Shown here: one piece after another, positions 51,638-59,812 of the stretch
Layout of the letters: the number at the start of each line of letters is the position of its first letter
Numbering within the stretch: position 1 is the first letter of the stretch
DNA from: Kitasatospora sp. GAS204B
GTDB lineage: Bacteria; Actinomycetota; Actinomycetes; Streptomycetales; Streptomycetaceae
NCBI RefSeq assembly: GCF_029892155.1
Contig: NZ_JARZAG010000012.1
Location: forward strand, 124,001-188,000
Direction: 5' to 3'
DNA length: 64,000 bases
The notes under the pieces: generated by a model
The model's database searches: none
Told to the model about the DNA's origin: nothing
Seen by the model: only the letters and a program-made list of their open reading frames with translations
Position numbers and translations under genes: made by a program

Positions 51638-51723
51638 AATCTCCAGTATGGCGCCGCGACGCACTCCGGACCTCCACACTGATGGTCTGTCACCACACCA
51701 CACAGCGAAGGCAGTTCACTGAC

Positions 51724-52716
51724 ATGAGCACTGTCGCAGTCACCGGAGCCGAAGGTTTCATCGGCTCCCACCTGACCGAGCATCTGGTCGCCCACGGGCA
51801 CCGGGTACGAGCCATGGTCCAGTACAACTCCTTCTCCTCGTTCGGCTGGCTGGAGACGCTGGACGCGCACACGCTCGACTCGGTGGAGATCGTGCTCGGC
51901 GACGTCCGCGACCCCGGTTCGGTGAACGGCCTGGTCAAGGGCGCGGAGGCGGTGTACCACCTGGCGGCGCTGATCGCCATCCCGTACTCCTACCAGGCAC
52001 CGCACTCCTACATCGACACCAATGTCAGCGGCACCCTCAACGTGCTGGAGGCGGTGCGCCACCAGGACATCCCGCGGCTGGTGCACACCTCCACCAGCGA
52101 GACCTACGGCACCGCGCAGACCGTCCCGATCACCGAGGACCACCCGATCAACACCCAGTCCCCGTACTCGGCCTCCAAGGCGGGCGGGGACCGGCTGGCG
52201 GACTCCTACCACGCCAGCTTCGACACCCAGGTGGTCACCCTGCGGCCGTTCAACACCTTCGGCCCGCGCCAGTCGATGCGCGCGGTGATCCCGACCGTGA
52301 TCGCGCAGATCGCCGCCGGGGCCCGCGAGATCACCCTGGGCGACCTGCGACCCACCCGGGACTTCATGTTCGTCAAGGACACCGCCGCGGCCTTCCACAC
52401 GGTGGGCACCGCGCCGGCCGCGACCGTGGTCGGCCGCACCTTCAACGCCGGTACCGGCGGCGAGATCTCGGTCGGCGACCTGGTCACCCTGGTCGGCAAG
52501 CTGATGGAGGTCGAGCTGACGGTGAAGGAGGACAGCCAGCGGCTGCGCCCGGCCGGCTCCGAGGTGATGCGGCTGGTCTGCGACGCCGGCCGGCTGCGCG
52601 CGGCCACCGGCTGGGCGCCCGCGTACTCGCTGGAGGCGGGCCTGGAGAAGACCATCGCCTTCTTCCGCGACCCGGCCAACCTGGCCCGCTACAAGACCGA
52701 CCTGTACAACGTCTGA
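51724..52716 (+). CDS. LegB-like NAD-dependent 4,6-dehydratase (extended SDR)
   Basis: A 330-residue extended short-chain dehydrogenase. Its NAD motif is TGAEGFIGSH (residues 7-16). HLAALIAIPYSY, the active-site STSETYGTAQ (about 120-130), Tyr148-x3-Lys152 (YSASK), and RPFNTFGPRQS make up the family signature of LegB-type UDP-GlcNAc 4,6-dehydratases. These yield a 4-keto-6-deoxy amino sugar nucleotide. It could alternatively act as a 4-epimerase on UDP-GlcNAc. ATG 51724 is chosen since the Rossmann strand begins there. It is the first gene of a run of five tightly packed genes. Confidence 0.85.
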   Translation: MSTVAVTGAEGFIGSHLTEHLVAHGHRVRAMVQYNSFSSFGWLETLDAHTLDSVEIVLGDVRDPGSVNGLVKGAEAVYHLAALIAIPYSYQAPHSYIDTNVSGTLNVLEAVRHQDIPRLVHTSTSETYGTAQTVPITEDHPINTQSPYSASKAGGDRLADSYHASFDTQVVTLRPFNTFGPRQSMRAVIPTVIAQIAAGAREITLGDLRPTRDFMFVKDTAAAFHTVGTAPAATVVGRTFNAGTGGEISVGDLVTLVGKLMEVELTVKEDSQRLRPAGSEVMRLVCDAGRLRAATGWAPAYSLEAGLEKTIAFFRDPANLARYKTDLYNV

Positions 52717-52772
52717 GCCCGTCCACGTCAACTTCGTCTGAGCACGTCCACCTCATCGTGGGGGAGACCACC

Positions 52773-53600
52773 ATGCACGCAGTGATCCTGGCCGGGGGCA
52801 AAGGCGTTCGGCTCCGGCCCTACACCACCGCCCTGCCCAAGCCGCTGGTTCCGATCGGCGACCAGCACGCGATCCTGGAGATCGTGATGCGCCAGCTGTC
52901 CGCCGCCGGCTTCAAGACCGTCACGCTCGCCATCGGGCACCTCGGCCACATCATCCGCGCCTACGTCGGCAACGGTTCGCAGTGGGGGCTGCGGGTCGGC
53001 TACGCCGTCGAGGACACGCCACTGGGCACCATGGGCCCGCTGCTGACCATGCTCGACCGGCTGCCCGAGAACTTCCTGGTGATGAACGGCGACATCCTCA
53101 CCGACCTGGATTTCGCCGGGGTGCTGAAGCACCACGAGGGTTCCGGGGCGCCGCTGACCATCGCGACCTATGCCCGTGAGGTCAAGATCGACTTCGGGGT
53201 GCTGACCGCCGTGGCGGGCAGCATCACCGCCTTCCGCGAGAAGCCGAGCATGGACTACCGCGTCTCGATGGGCGTCTACGGCGTCTCGCGGGCGGCCCTG
53301 GCCGGCTACACCCCCGGACTTCCGCTCGGGTTCGACGAGTTGGTCCTGGACCTGCTGGGCGCCGACACCCCGCCGGCCGCCTACGAGTTCGACGGCTACT
53401 GGCTGGACATCGGCCGTCCCGACGACTACGACCGGGCCAACGCCGAGTTCGCCGGCCGCCGTTCGATGCTGCTGCGGGACGACCGCACCGAGCGCGCGCT
53501 GAACGAGCTCAGCCGGACCGGCGCCCAGGTCGAGGAGGCCGTCGAGCTGGAACTGGACGAACCCACCCCGGTCGGCGCGGCAGACGGGCGGGCCGCGTGA
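52773..53600 (+). CDS. Sugar-1-phosphate nucleotidyltransferase
   Basis: A 275-residue enzyme of the GlmU/RmlA-like family that activates a sugar phosphate with NTP. The nucleotide loop LAGGKGVRLRPYT, LPKPLVPIGD, the metal Asp in VMNGDILTDLD, and the C-terminal FDGYWLDIGRPDDYDRA are all present. ATG 52773 is preferred to an upstream GTG because GGGGGAG (52760-52766) lies between them. GTGA overlap with the next gene. Confidence 0.9.
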   Translation: MHAVILAGGKGVRLRPYTTALPKPLVPIGDQHAILEIVMRQLSAAGFKTVTLAIGHLGHIIRAYVGNGSQWGLRVGYAVEDTPLGTMGPLLTMLDRLPENFLVMNGDILTDLDFAGVLKHHEGSGAPLTIATYAREVKIDFGVLTAVAGSITAFREKPSMDYRVSMGVYGVSRAALAGYTPGLPLGFDELVLDLLGADTPPAAYEFDGYWLDIGRPDDYDRANAEFAGRRSMLLRDDRTERALNELSRTGAQVEEAVELELDEPTPVGAADGRAA

Positions 53601-54538
53601 GGATCCTGCTGCTCGGCGCGGACGGCTTCCTGGGCCGGCACGTCGCCACCGCCCTGCGGGAACTGCCGGGAGCCGAACTGGCGACCGCTGGTCGGCGTGC
53701 GGCCCACGACCTGCGGGTTGATCTGACGAACTGTCAGGTCGAGTTGCTGGCCGTCGGCCTGGGGCGGCTGGCACCGGAGCTGGTGGTCAACTGCGCCGGA
53801 GCGGTGGCCGGCAGCGCCCGACACCAGAGCGAGGTCAACGCCCGGGGCCCGGCCGTACTCGTCGAGGCGCTCGAACTCGCCTGCCCCAAGGCACGGTTGA
53901 TCCACCTCGGGTCGGCCGGCGAGTACGGCCCGGCCGATCCCGGCAGCTCGCTGAGCGAACGGGACCTGCCGCGCCCGACCGGCATCTACGGGGCGACCAA
54001 GCTGGCCGGGACCCTGGCGGTGGCCGAGTCCGCACTGGACGCGGTCTCACTGCGGGTCTTCAACCCGATCGGCCCCGGCGCCTCGGCCGCCTCACTGCCG
54101 GGGCGGCTGGCCGCCGAACTGGCCGCCCGCCCCGGCGGGGTGGTGACGGTCGGCGACCTGTCCGCCTACCGCGACTTCGTGGACGCCCGCGACGTCGGCG
54201 CGGCGGTGGTCGCCGCCGCGCTGGCCGCCGCACCGCTGCCGCGGATCCTCAACGTCGCCGGGGGGCGCGCCCAGCCCGTCCGGGCGATCGCCGAGGGACT
54301 GGCGGCGGCGGCCGGTTTCACCGGCCGGATCGAGGAGACCGGGACCGGCTCGGACCGCTCGGCCGACGTCTCCTGGCACCAGGGGGACATCTCGGCGGCC
54401 GAGCTCTCGCTCGGCTGGCGGCCCCGGATCGCGCTGGACCAGAGCCTGCGCGACCTCTGGAGCAGCGTGAGCACCGCGGCGAGCGGCCCACCGAACACCG
54501 CGTCGAGCGCCGGCCCACAGGCGGCCGGCACCCGATGA
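53597..54538 (+). CDS. NAD-dependent epimerase/dehydratase
   Basis: A 313-residue extended SDR: GADGFLGRH at the N-terminus, VNCAGAVAGSARHQSEVN, LGSAGEYGPAD (active-site Ser region), Tyr-x3-Lys in YGATKLAG, and RVFNPIGPG. It may act as a UDP-sugar 4-epimerase or reductase in the same pathway as the preceding two enzymes. It overlaps both neighbours by 4 nt. The reaction cannot be fixed from sequence. Confidence 0.85.
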   Translation: MRILLLGADGFLGRHVATALRELPGAELATAGRRAAHDLRVDLTNCQVELLAVGLGRLAPELVVNCAGAVAGSARHQSEVNARGPAVLVEALELACPKARLIHLGSAGEYGPADPGSSLSERDLPRPTGIYGATKLAGTLAVAESALDAVSLRVFNPIGPGASAASLPGRLAAELAARPGGVVTVGDLSAYRDFVDARDVGAAVVAAALAAAPLPRILNVAGGRAQPVRAIAEGLAAAAGFTGRIEETGTGSDRSADVSWHQGDISAAELSLGWRPRIALDQSLRDLWSSVSTAASGPPNTASSAGPQAAGTR

Positions 54539-55287
54539 CCAGCACCTCCCCGATCCGCCTGCTGGTGCCGCTGTACGTCCACCCCGCGGTGGACCCGGCG
54601 GCCTGGCAGGCGGTCGCGGCCGCCGGCCCCGAGCGGGTGCGGGCGGTCGTGCTCAACATCGCCGACGGCCCCGGCGCGGAGCCGGAACCGGTCTTCATGC
54701 AGGCCGCGGCCGAACTGACCAAGGCCGGCATCCCGTTGCTCGGCTACGTGGACACCGGCTACGGCCGGCGCCCGCACGCCTGCGTGATCGCCGAGCTGCT
54801 GAACCACCGTCAGTGGTACGGCACCACCGGGGTCTACTTCGACCAGGTCGCGGCCCACCCGGCGGCCCTCGCGCACTACCGCCGGCTGGCCACCGCGGCC
54901 CGCGCGGCCGGCTGCGACCTGGTCGTGCTCGGCCACGGTCTGCATCCTGAACCATCGTACGCGGAGCCGGAGTTCGGTGATCTGCTGGTCACCTTCGAGG
55001 GCAGCTGGACCGAGTACGGCGCCTTGGTGCTGCCACTCTGGACGGCTCATCATCCGGCCGAGCGGTTCTGCCACCTGGTCTACCAGGTCCCGGCCGAGCG
55101 GGCCGAGGCGGCGGCCGCGCTGATCACCTCCCGCCGGGCCGGCTTCGGCTGCGCGGTACCCGGGAGCGGCGACAACCCCTGGGCCACGTCGCCGCACGGG
55201 CTGGGCACAACTGACGTACCGTCGGACAGCATGGGAAGCCCTGCCCCGCCACCGCCGGATCCGAGGCATCTGGAGTGTCCGCAGTGA
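54535..55287 (+). CDS. Spherulation-specific family 4 (Sph3/GH135-like) protein
   Basis: A 250-residue protein with the spherulin-4 TIM-barrel pattern: LLVPLYVHP, VLNIADGPG, LLGYVDTGYGRR, GVYFDQV and LLVTFEGSW. Sph3 of Aspergillus cuts galactosaminogalactan. In that family the strand-4 motif is FFDE. Here it is YFD103-Q104, so one acidic residue is replaced, while Glu155 of FEG is kept. No signal peptide is visible, which is odd for an extracellular glycanase. It may act inside the cell or be a binding protein. The C-terminal 30 residues are Pro-rich and unrelated. ATGA overlap with the upstream gene and GTGA with the next. Confidence 0.8.
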   Translation: MTSTSPIRLLVPLYVHPAVDPAAWQAVAAAGPERVRAVVLNIADGPGAEPEPVFMQAAAELTKAGIPLLGYVDTGYGRRPHACVIAELLNHRQWYGTTGVYFDQVAAHPAALAHYRRLATAARAAGCDLVVLGHGLHPEPSYAEPEFGDLLVTFEGSWTEYGALVLPLWTAHHPAERFCHLVYQVPAERAEAAAALITSRRAGFGCAVPGSGDNPWATSPHGLGTTDVPSDSMGSPAPPPPDPRHLECPQ

Positions 55288-56219
55288 GCCGTCGTACCGC
55301 TGCCCTGCTGGCCGCCCTGAGCCTGACCACCGCGCTGCTGGCGAGCGCCTGCTCCAGCGACGGGGGCGGCGACGACTCGGACTCGCCCGAGCCGATCCCG
55401 ACCGGCAGCGCGGCGAACTCGGCGACCGGACAACCGAGTTCCGCGCCGCCGAGCCGGCCTGCGAGCCCATCCGCGTCCGGGTCGGGGGCGGCGTCCGGGT
55501 CGCCGAGCGGTGCGGCCCCGGCCTACTGGCACCCCGCGCCGGGCACCGCCTGGCAGTGGCAACTCAGCGGCACCGTCGACCAGTCCGTCGACGTCCCGGT
55601 CTACGACATCGACGGCTTCGAGAACGACGCCTCGGTGGTCGCCGCGCTGCATGCCAAGGGCCGCAAGGTGATCTGCTACCTCAACGTCGGCGCCTGGGAG
55701 AGCTTCCGCCCCGACGCCTCGGCCTTCCCTGGCTCGGCGCTCGGCTCGGCCGACGGCTGGAAGGGCGAGAAGTGGTTCGACATCCGGCAGCTCAACGTGC
55801 TGGAGCCGCTGCTGGCCAAGCGCTTCGACATGTGCAAGGAGAAGGGCTTCGACGCGGTCGAGCCCGACCTGCTGGAGGCCTACTCCAACAACTCCGGCTT
55901 CCCGGTCACCGCCGACGACCAACTCGCCTTCAACAAGATGATCGCCGGATTGGCCCACCAACGCGGCCTCGGCGTGGCCCTGAAGAACGACGTGAACCAG
56001 GTCCCGCAGCTGGTCGACTACTTCGACTTCTCGGTCGACGAGCAGTGCGCCGAGTTCCAGGAGTGCAACGGGTTGACGCCCTTCATCAAGGAGGGCAAGG
56101 CGGTGCTGCACGTCGAGTACAACGTGCCGAACAGCCAGTACTGCGCGCAGTCCAAGCAGCTCCAGCTCAGCTCGATGGAGAAGCACCTCAACCTGGACGC
56201 CTGGCGCGAGCCGTGCTGA
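55284..56219 (+). CDS. GH114 endo-alpha-1,4-polygalactosaminidase lipoprotein
   Basis: A 311-residue exported protein. The N-terminal RRTAALLAALSLTTALLASAC resembles a lipoprotein signal with Cys at about residue 23, followed by a Ser/Pro/Gly linker. The GH114 domain shows WHPAPGTAWQWQL, YDIDGFEND, VICYLNVGAWESFRPD, DIRQLNVLEPLLAKR, GFDAVEPDLLEAY (Glu193, Asp195), LKNDVNQVPQLVDYFDF and VDEQCAEFQEC (Glu253). It matches the family of Pseudomonas polygalactosaminidase and Aspergillus Ega3, which hydrolyse alpha-1,4 galactosamine polymers. GTG 55284 is chosen for the GTGA overlap and GGAG 8 nt upstream. It would trim or release the polymer at the cell surface. Confidence 0.93.
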   Translation: MSRRTAALLAALSLTTALLASACSSDGGGDDSDSPEPIPTGSAANSATGQPSSAPPSRPASPSASGSGAASGSPSGAAPAYWHPAPGTAWQWQLSGTVDQSVDVPVYDIDGFENDASVVAALHAKGRKVICYLNVGAWESFRPDASAFPGSALGSADGWKGEKWFDIRQLNVLEPLLAKRFDMCKEKGFDAVEPDLLEAYSNNSGFPVTADDQLAFNKMIAGLAHQRGLGVALKNDVNQVPQLVDYFDFSVDEQCAEFQECNGLTPFIKEGKAVLHVEYNVPNSQYCAQSKQLQLSSMEKHLNLDAWREPC

Positions 56220-56258
56220 TCACGACCCGCGCCCGGGTCGGCCTGTCCTGACCAGCGG

Positions 56259-56456
56259 TCAGCTCGCGGCGAGCCAGACCACCGCGACCACCACGACGAC
56301 CGCGACGATCGCCACGACCGCGATCAGGCCGCCGCGGCCGCCGCCGTTGCTGCGGTGAACGGAGACGTTGCTCGGGGCCTGGGCCGCCGGCGTCTCCACA
56401 AAGGCCCGGAACATCTGGGTGCTGCCGGCGGGGTCTTCATAGTTGTTCTCAGCCAT
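56259..56456 (-). CDS. 65-residue small membrane protein
   Basis: ATG 56456. A polar N-terminus (MAENNYEDPAGSTQMFRAF) is followed by a Ser/Asn-Gly/Arg segment and a single C-terminal helix of Val/Ile/Ala (GLIAVVAIVAVVVVVAVVWL). It is probably a tail-anchored protein. The function is unknown. It is divergent from the aldo/keto reductase. Confidence 0.65.
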   Translation of the reverse strand: MAENNYEDPAGSTQMFRAFVETPAAQAPSNVSVHRSNGGGRGGLIAVVAIVAVVVVVAVVWLAAS

Positions 56457-56591
56457 GGCATGGGACTCTAACCAATCCGGGCCTGCCCGGGACAGCCCGG
56501 GGTGAGCGGCTGATCCAAAAGAGCGAGAGATGGCCCGACCGCTCACCCCTCGCCCCGGAATGGCCATCGGACGGCGCTGGTTGTTCACACC

Positions 56592-57551
56592 ATGACCACC
56601 ACCGACGTCGCCCGCGTCCCCCTCGGCCCCTCCCAGCTCTCCGTCCACCCGTTCGCGCTCGGCGGCAACGTCTTCGGCTGGACCGCCGACGAGGCCCAGT
56701 CGTTCGCGGTCCTGGACGCCTACGCCGCCGCCGGTGGCAACTTCGTCGACACCGCCGACAGCTACTCCGCCTGGGTCCCGGGCCACCAGGGCGGCGAGTC
56801 GGAGACCGTCCTGGGCAACTGGCTGCGCTCGCGCGGCAACCGCGACCAGATCGTGGTGGCCACCAAGATCAGCCGGCACCCGCAGGCCATGGGCCTGCGC
56901 GCAGCGAACATCCGCACCGCCACCGAGGCCTCGCTGCGCCGGCTCGGCATCGAGACGATCGATCTGCTCTACACCCACTTCGACGACCCCGAGGTCCCGG
57001 TGGCCGAGATCATCGGCGCGCTGGACGAGCTGGTGAAGGAGGGCAAGGTCCGCGAGATCGCCGCCTCCAACATCAGCGCCGAACGGCTGACCGAGTCGCT
57101 CGACTTCTCCGACCGCGAGGGCCTGGCCAAGTACGTCGCCCTGCAGCCTCACTACAACCTGGTCTCGCGCGCCACCTACGAGGGCGAGCTGGCCGCCGTG
57201 GTGGCCGAGCACGGGCTGGCCGCCGTCCCCTACTACGCGCTCGCCGCCGGCTTCCTCACCGGCAAGTACCGGGTGGACGGCCCGCAGGTGGACAGCCGCC
57301 GCGCGGAAGGCGCGCTCCGCCACCTGGCCGACCCGCGCGGCCCGCGGGTGCTCGCCGCGCTGGACACCGTCGCCGCCGCCCAACAGGTCGAACCCGCCGC
57401 CGTGGCGCTCGCCTGGCTGATCGCCCAGCCCACGGTCACCGCCCCCATCGCCAGCGCCCGCACCGTCGAGCAACTCGCCCCGCTGCTGGCCGCCACCACG
57501 CTGCGGCTCACCGGCGAGGAGCTGGCACTGCTGGACGCCGCCTCGGCGTGA
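56592..57551 (+). CDS. Aldo/keto reductase
   Basis: A 319-residue NADPH-dependent reductase with the (beta/alpha)8 fold. The tetrad is visible as Asp and Tyr in DTADSYS, Lys in VATKIS and His in YTHFDDP. Cofactor-side motifs are AASNIS and the C-terminal PIASARTVEQL. ATG 56592 starts the conserved N-terminus. It reduces carbonyls of unknown substrates. It is a single gene with its own terminator. Confidence 0.93.
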   Translation: MTTTDVARVPLGPSQLSVHPFALGGNVFGWTADEAQSFAVLDAYAAAGGNFVDTADSYSAWVPGHQGGESETVLGNWLRSRGNRDQIVVATKISRHPQAMGLRAANIRTATEASLRRLGIETIDLLYTHFDDPEVPVAEIIGALDELVKEGKVREIAASNISAERLTESLDFSDREGLAKYVALQPHYNLVSRATYEGELAAVVAEHGLAAVPYYALAAGFLTGKYRVDGPQVDSRRAEGALRHLADPRGPRVLAALDTVAAAQQVEPAAVALAWLIAQPTVTAPIASARTVEQLAPLLAATTLRLTGEELALLDAASA

Positions 57552-57562
57552 CGGCGGAACAC

Positions 57563-57599
57563 GTCGATCCCTGTCCACAGCCTGTGGACAGGGATCGAC
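57563..57599. terminator. Bidirectional 17-bp hairpin terminator
   Basis: GTCGATCCCTGTCCACA (57563-57579) and its exact inverse (57583-57599) enclose GCC, between the convergent reductase and NlpC/P60 genes. Confidence 0.85.
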
Positions 57600-57626
57600 G
57601 CGGGGCCTGCGAGGAGCTGACAGGAC

Positions 57627-58520
57627 CTAGGGCCGCCCCAGCTGAGTCGGGAAGTAGCCGGCGTTGAGCGTCGAGATGCGGACGCCGCGACCCGGGCGCG
57701 GGGCCTCGACGTACTGGTCGTCGCCCAGGTAGATGGCCACGTGGTGGATGCCGGAGGCGCGGCCGCTGTCCGACCAGAAGAGCAGGTCGCCGCGGCGCAA
57801 CTGGTCGGCGCTGATCGGCGTGGTGGCCGCGTACTGGTCGTCCGCCACCCGGGGCAGGTCGATCCCGGCCCGGCGGTACGCCTGCTGCACCAGGCCTGAG
57901 CAGTCGTAGCCGCTGGGCCCGTTGCCGCCCCAGACGTAGGGCTTGCCGAGCTGCGCGAGCGCGAAGGCGATGGCCGGCTCGGTGCTGCTGTTGGTGGGGG
58001 CGGCGGGGGACGGGGCGCCGCTGGTGGCGCCGATGCGGCTGAGGTAGACGTCGTAGTGGCTGGTGTAACGCCACTCGCCCGCCGCGTTCTTGAACCAGTA
58101 GCGCGAGCCGTCCCAGCCCTGCTGGATGCCGTTCTCGCTGGTGGTGCTGGTGCTGCTGGTGGTGGCAGTGGTCCGGCTCAGATAGACGTCGTAGTGGCTG
58201 GTGTAGCGCCACTCCCCCGACTCGTTCTTGAACCAGTAGCGCGAACCGTCCCAGCCCGGGCCGCTCGGGGCCGACTCGGCGGCGGCGGTCCCGGCATCGA
58301 GGCCCAGGCCCAGCACGCCGGCCCCCGCGAGGACGGTGGTGGCCAGGCAGGCGCCCCGGACCGTGCGGTTGAGCCGCGGTATTCGGCCGGGCCGAGTAGC
58401 CGGCCAGGCCCGCGAACCGGCCCGGGCCACACAGTGCGGGCACCTGCACGCCTGCGGCACCGGTGACTCGCCGTGCCACTCCTCGAATCCGATCAGGGCG
58501 GGGTCGGTGGCTATCTTCAT
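57627..58520 (-). CDS. NlpC/P60 cell-wall hydrolase with duplicated 28-residue repeats
   Basis: A 297-residue protein. An unusual N-terminus of about 50 residues with CRCPHC precedes a hydrophobic export segment (ACLATTVLAGAGVLGLGL) ending at AAA. Two nearly identical repeats, GWDGSRYWFKN-x-x-GEWRYTSHY with DVYLSR, follow, joined by a Ser/Thr linker. Residues about 185-297 are an NlpC/P60 peptidase with Cys in YDCSGLVQQAY, His in GIHHVAIYLG and a third polar residue after. It should cut peptide stems of peptidoglycan. ATG 58520 has GAAGGGAA upstream and lies 14 nt after the SPFH gene, so the genes are co-transcribed. Confidence 0.88.
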   Translation of the reverse strand: MKIATDPALIGFEEWHGESPVPQACRCPHCVARAGSRAWPATRPGRIPRLNRTVRGACLATTVLAGAGVLGLGLDAGTAAAESAPSGPGWDGSRYWFKNESGEWRYTSHYDVYLSRTTATTSSTSTTSENGIQQGWDGSRYWFKNAAGEWRYTSHYDVYLSRIGATSGAPSPAAPTNSSTEPAIAFALAQLGKPYVWGGNGPSGYDCSGLVQQAYRRAGIDLPRVADDQYAATTPISADQLRRGDLLFWSDSGRASGIHHVAIYLGDDQYVEAPRPGRGVRISTLNAGYFPTQLGRP

Positions 58521-58534
58521 GTGCGGTTCCCTTC

Positions 58535-59695
58535 CTACTTCTTCGCGGCGCGCCCAACGGAATGCCCGGCGGCAGGTGCCGGGACGGTGCCCGGCAGCGC
58601 GCTCGGCACCCCGGCGGGTGCGACGAAGGCGACCAGCAGCTGCTCCATCAGTGCGCTGCGGGCGGCCTGGTCCAGCTCGTGGGTGGTGGCCCGCTCCAGC
58701 CGGCGCACCGCGAGCGCGGCGGCCTCCACCGCGTCGTCCACCAGCACCGTGCGCAGCCCCGCGTCCAGGTCGGCCAGCCGGCGGCGGCGCATCGACTCGG
58801 CCACCTCCGGCGCGTACTCCAGCGCCAGCGGCTGCACGGAGAACACCTCCAGCCCGGCCGGAGCCGCCTCGGCCGCCAACGCGCGGGTCAACTCGTCGGC
58901 GAACCACTGCCCGTCGCGCAGCGCGGGGCCCGGGGCCGCGTTGCTGTCGCAGGGCAGGGTGCTCGCGGTGCGGGTCAGCACGGCGTGGATCTGCTCGCGC
59001 AGGTACTCCTCGTGGTCGCCCACCGAGAAGACCGCGCGGGCGCTGTCCTTGATCCGCCAGACCACCAGCAACCGGACCACGATCGGCGTCCCGGACCGGT
59101 CGGTGACCTGGACCGGGTCGCTGCGCCAGTGCCGCAGCCGGACGTCCACCCGGCGCCGGCGCACCAGCGGGTTCACCCAGAGCAGCCCCGCCCGACGCAC
59201 CGTCCCCCGGTAGCGCCCCCAGCGGCTGAGCACCCGGGTCTCACCGCCCGCGTTGGCCAGCAGCCCTGCCAGCACGACCAGGCCGACCAGCGCGCCCACG
59301 GTCGCCGCCGCCAGTGCCCACCCGGTCACCACCGGCCCACCCGCCAGCCGGGCAGCGCTGCCGCGCAGGTCGGGCAGTGGGTCGGCGAGCTGCGGGATCA
59401 GCCCGACCCGGGCCAGCACCAGGCCGACCGAGCCGAACGAGAGCAGCAGCGCGAGCAGGGCCACCCATCCGGGGAGCGCGAACGCCGCCCGCTCACGCAG
59501 TTCCGGGTCCACCTTCGGGGGGCGGCGGGCGGCGACCTCGGCACGGGTGTCCACACGTTGTGGATGAGCAGCCGGGGCCAGGAGCGCGACGGGATCGGGA
59601 CCGGGACCGGTGCCGATCGACCCCTTCGGGAGCGGGGTCGCGCCGGCGAGGGAGCGGCGGGCGAGATCGCGGGGGAAATCGCGGGGGACGTCCAT
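58535..59695 (-). CDS. SPFH/Band 7 membrane protein
   Basis: A 386-residue protein. A Pro/Arg-rich cytoplasmic start is followed by two hydrophobic helices (about 75-95 and 120-145). The SPFH domain then runs from LSRWGRYRGTVRRAGLLWVNP through VVRLLVVWRIKD to the helical EAAALAVRRLE region. Such proteins organise membrane microdomains and often partner with hydrolases. It lies between the Ig-like stalk protein and the NlpC/P60 enzyme in one operon. Confidence 0.85.
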   Translation of the reverse strand: MDVPRDFPRDLARRSLAGATPLPKGSIGTGPGPDPVALLAPAAHPQRVDTRAEVAARRPPKVDPELRERAAFALPGWVALLALLLSFGSVGLVLARVGLIPQLADPLPDLRGSAARLAGGPVVTGWALAAATVGALVGLVVLAGLLANAGGETRVLSRWGRYRGTVRRAGLLWVNPLVRRRRVDVRLRHWRSDPVQVTDRSGTPIVVRLLVVWRIKDSARAVFSVGDHEEYLREQIHAVLTRTASTLPCDSNAAPGPALRDGQWFADELTRALAAEAAPAGLEVFSVQPLALEYAPEVAESMRRRRLADLDAGLRTVLVDDAVEAAALAVRRLERATTHELDQAARSALMEQLLVAFVAPAGVPSALPGTVPAPAAGHSVGRAAKK

Positions 59696-59812
59696 GCGGG
59701 ATCCTCAGAGTCGGTTTGTTACGCGCAGTCAGGTTAAGGACATAAGTCAGCAAATGCGACATTTGGCTGATGGTGTGTCGGTTCACCGAGGTGGCGTCGG
59801 GCCCGACCCGAC

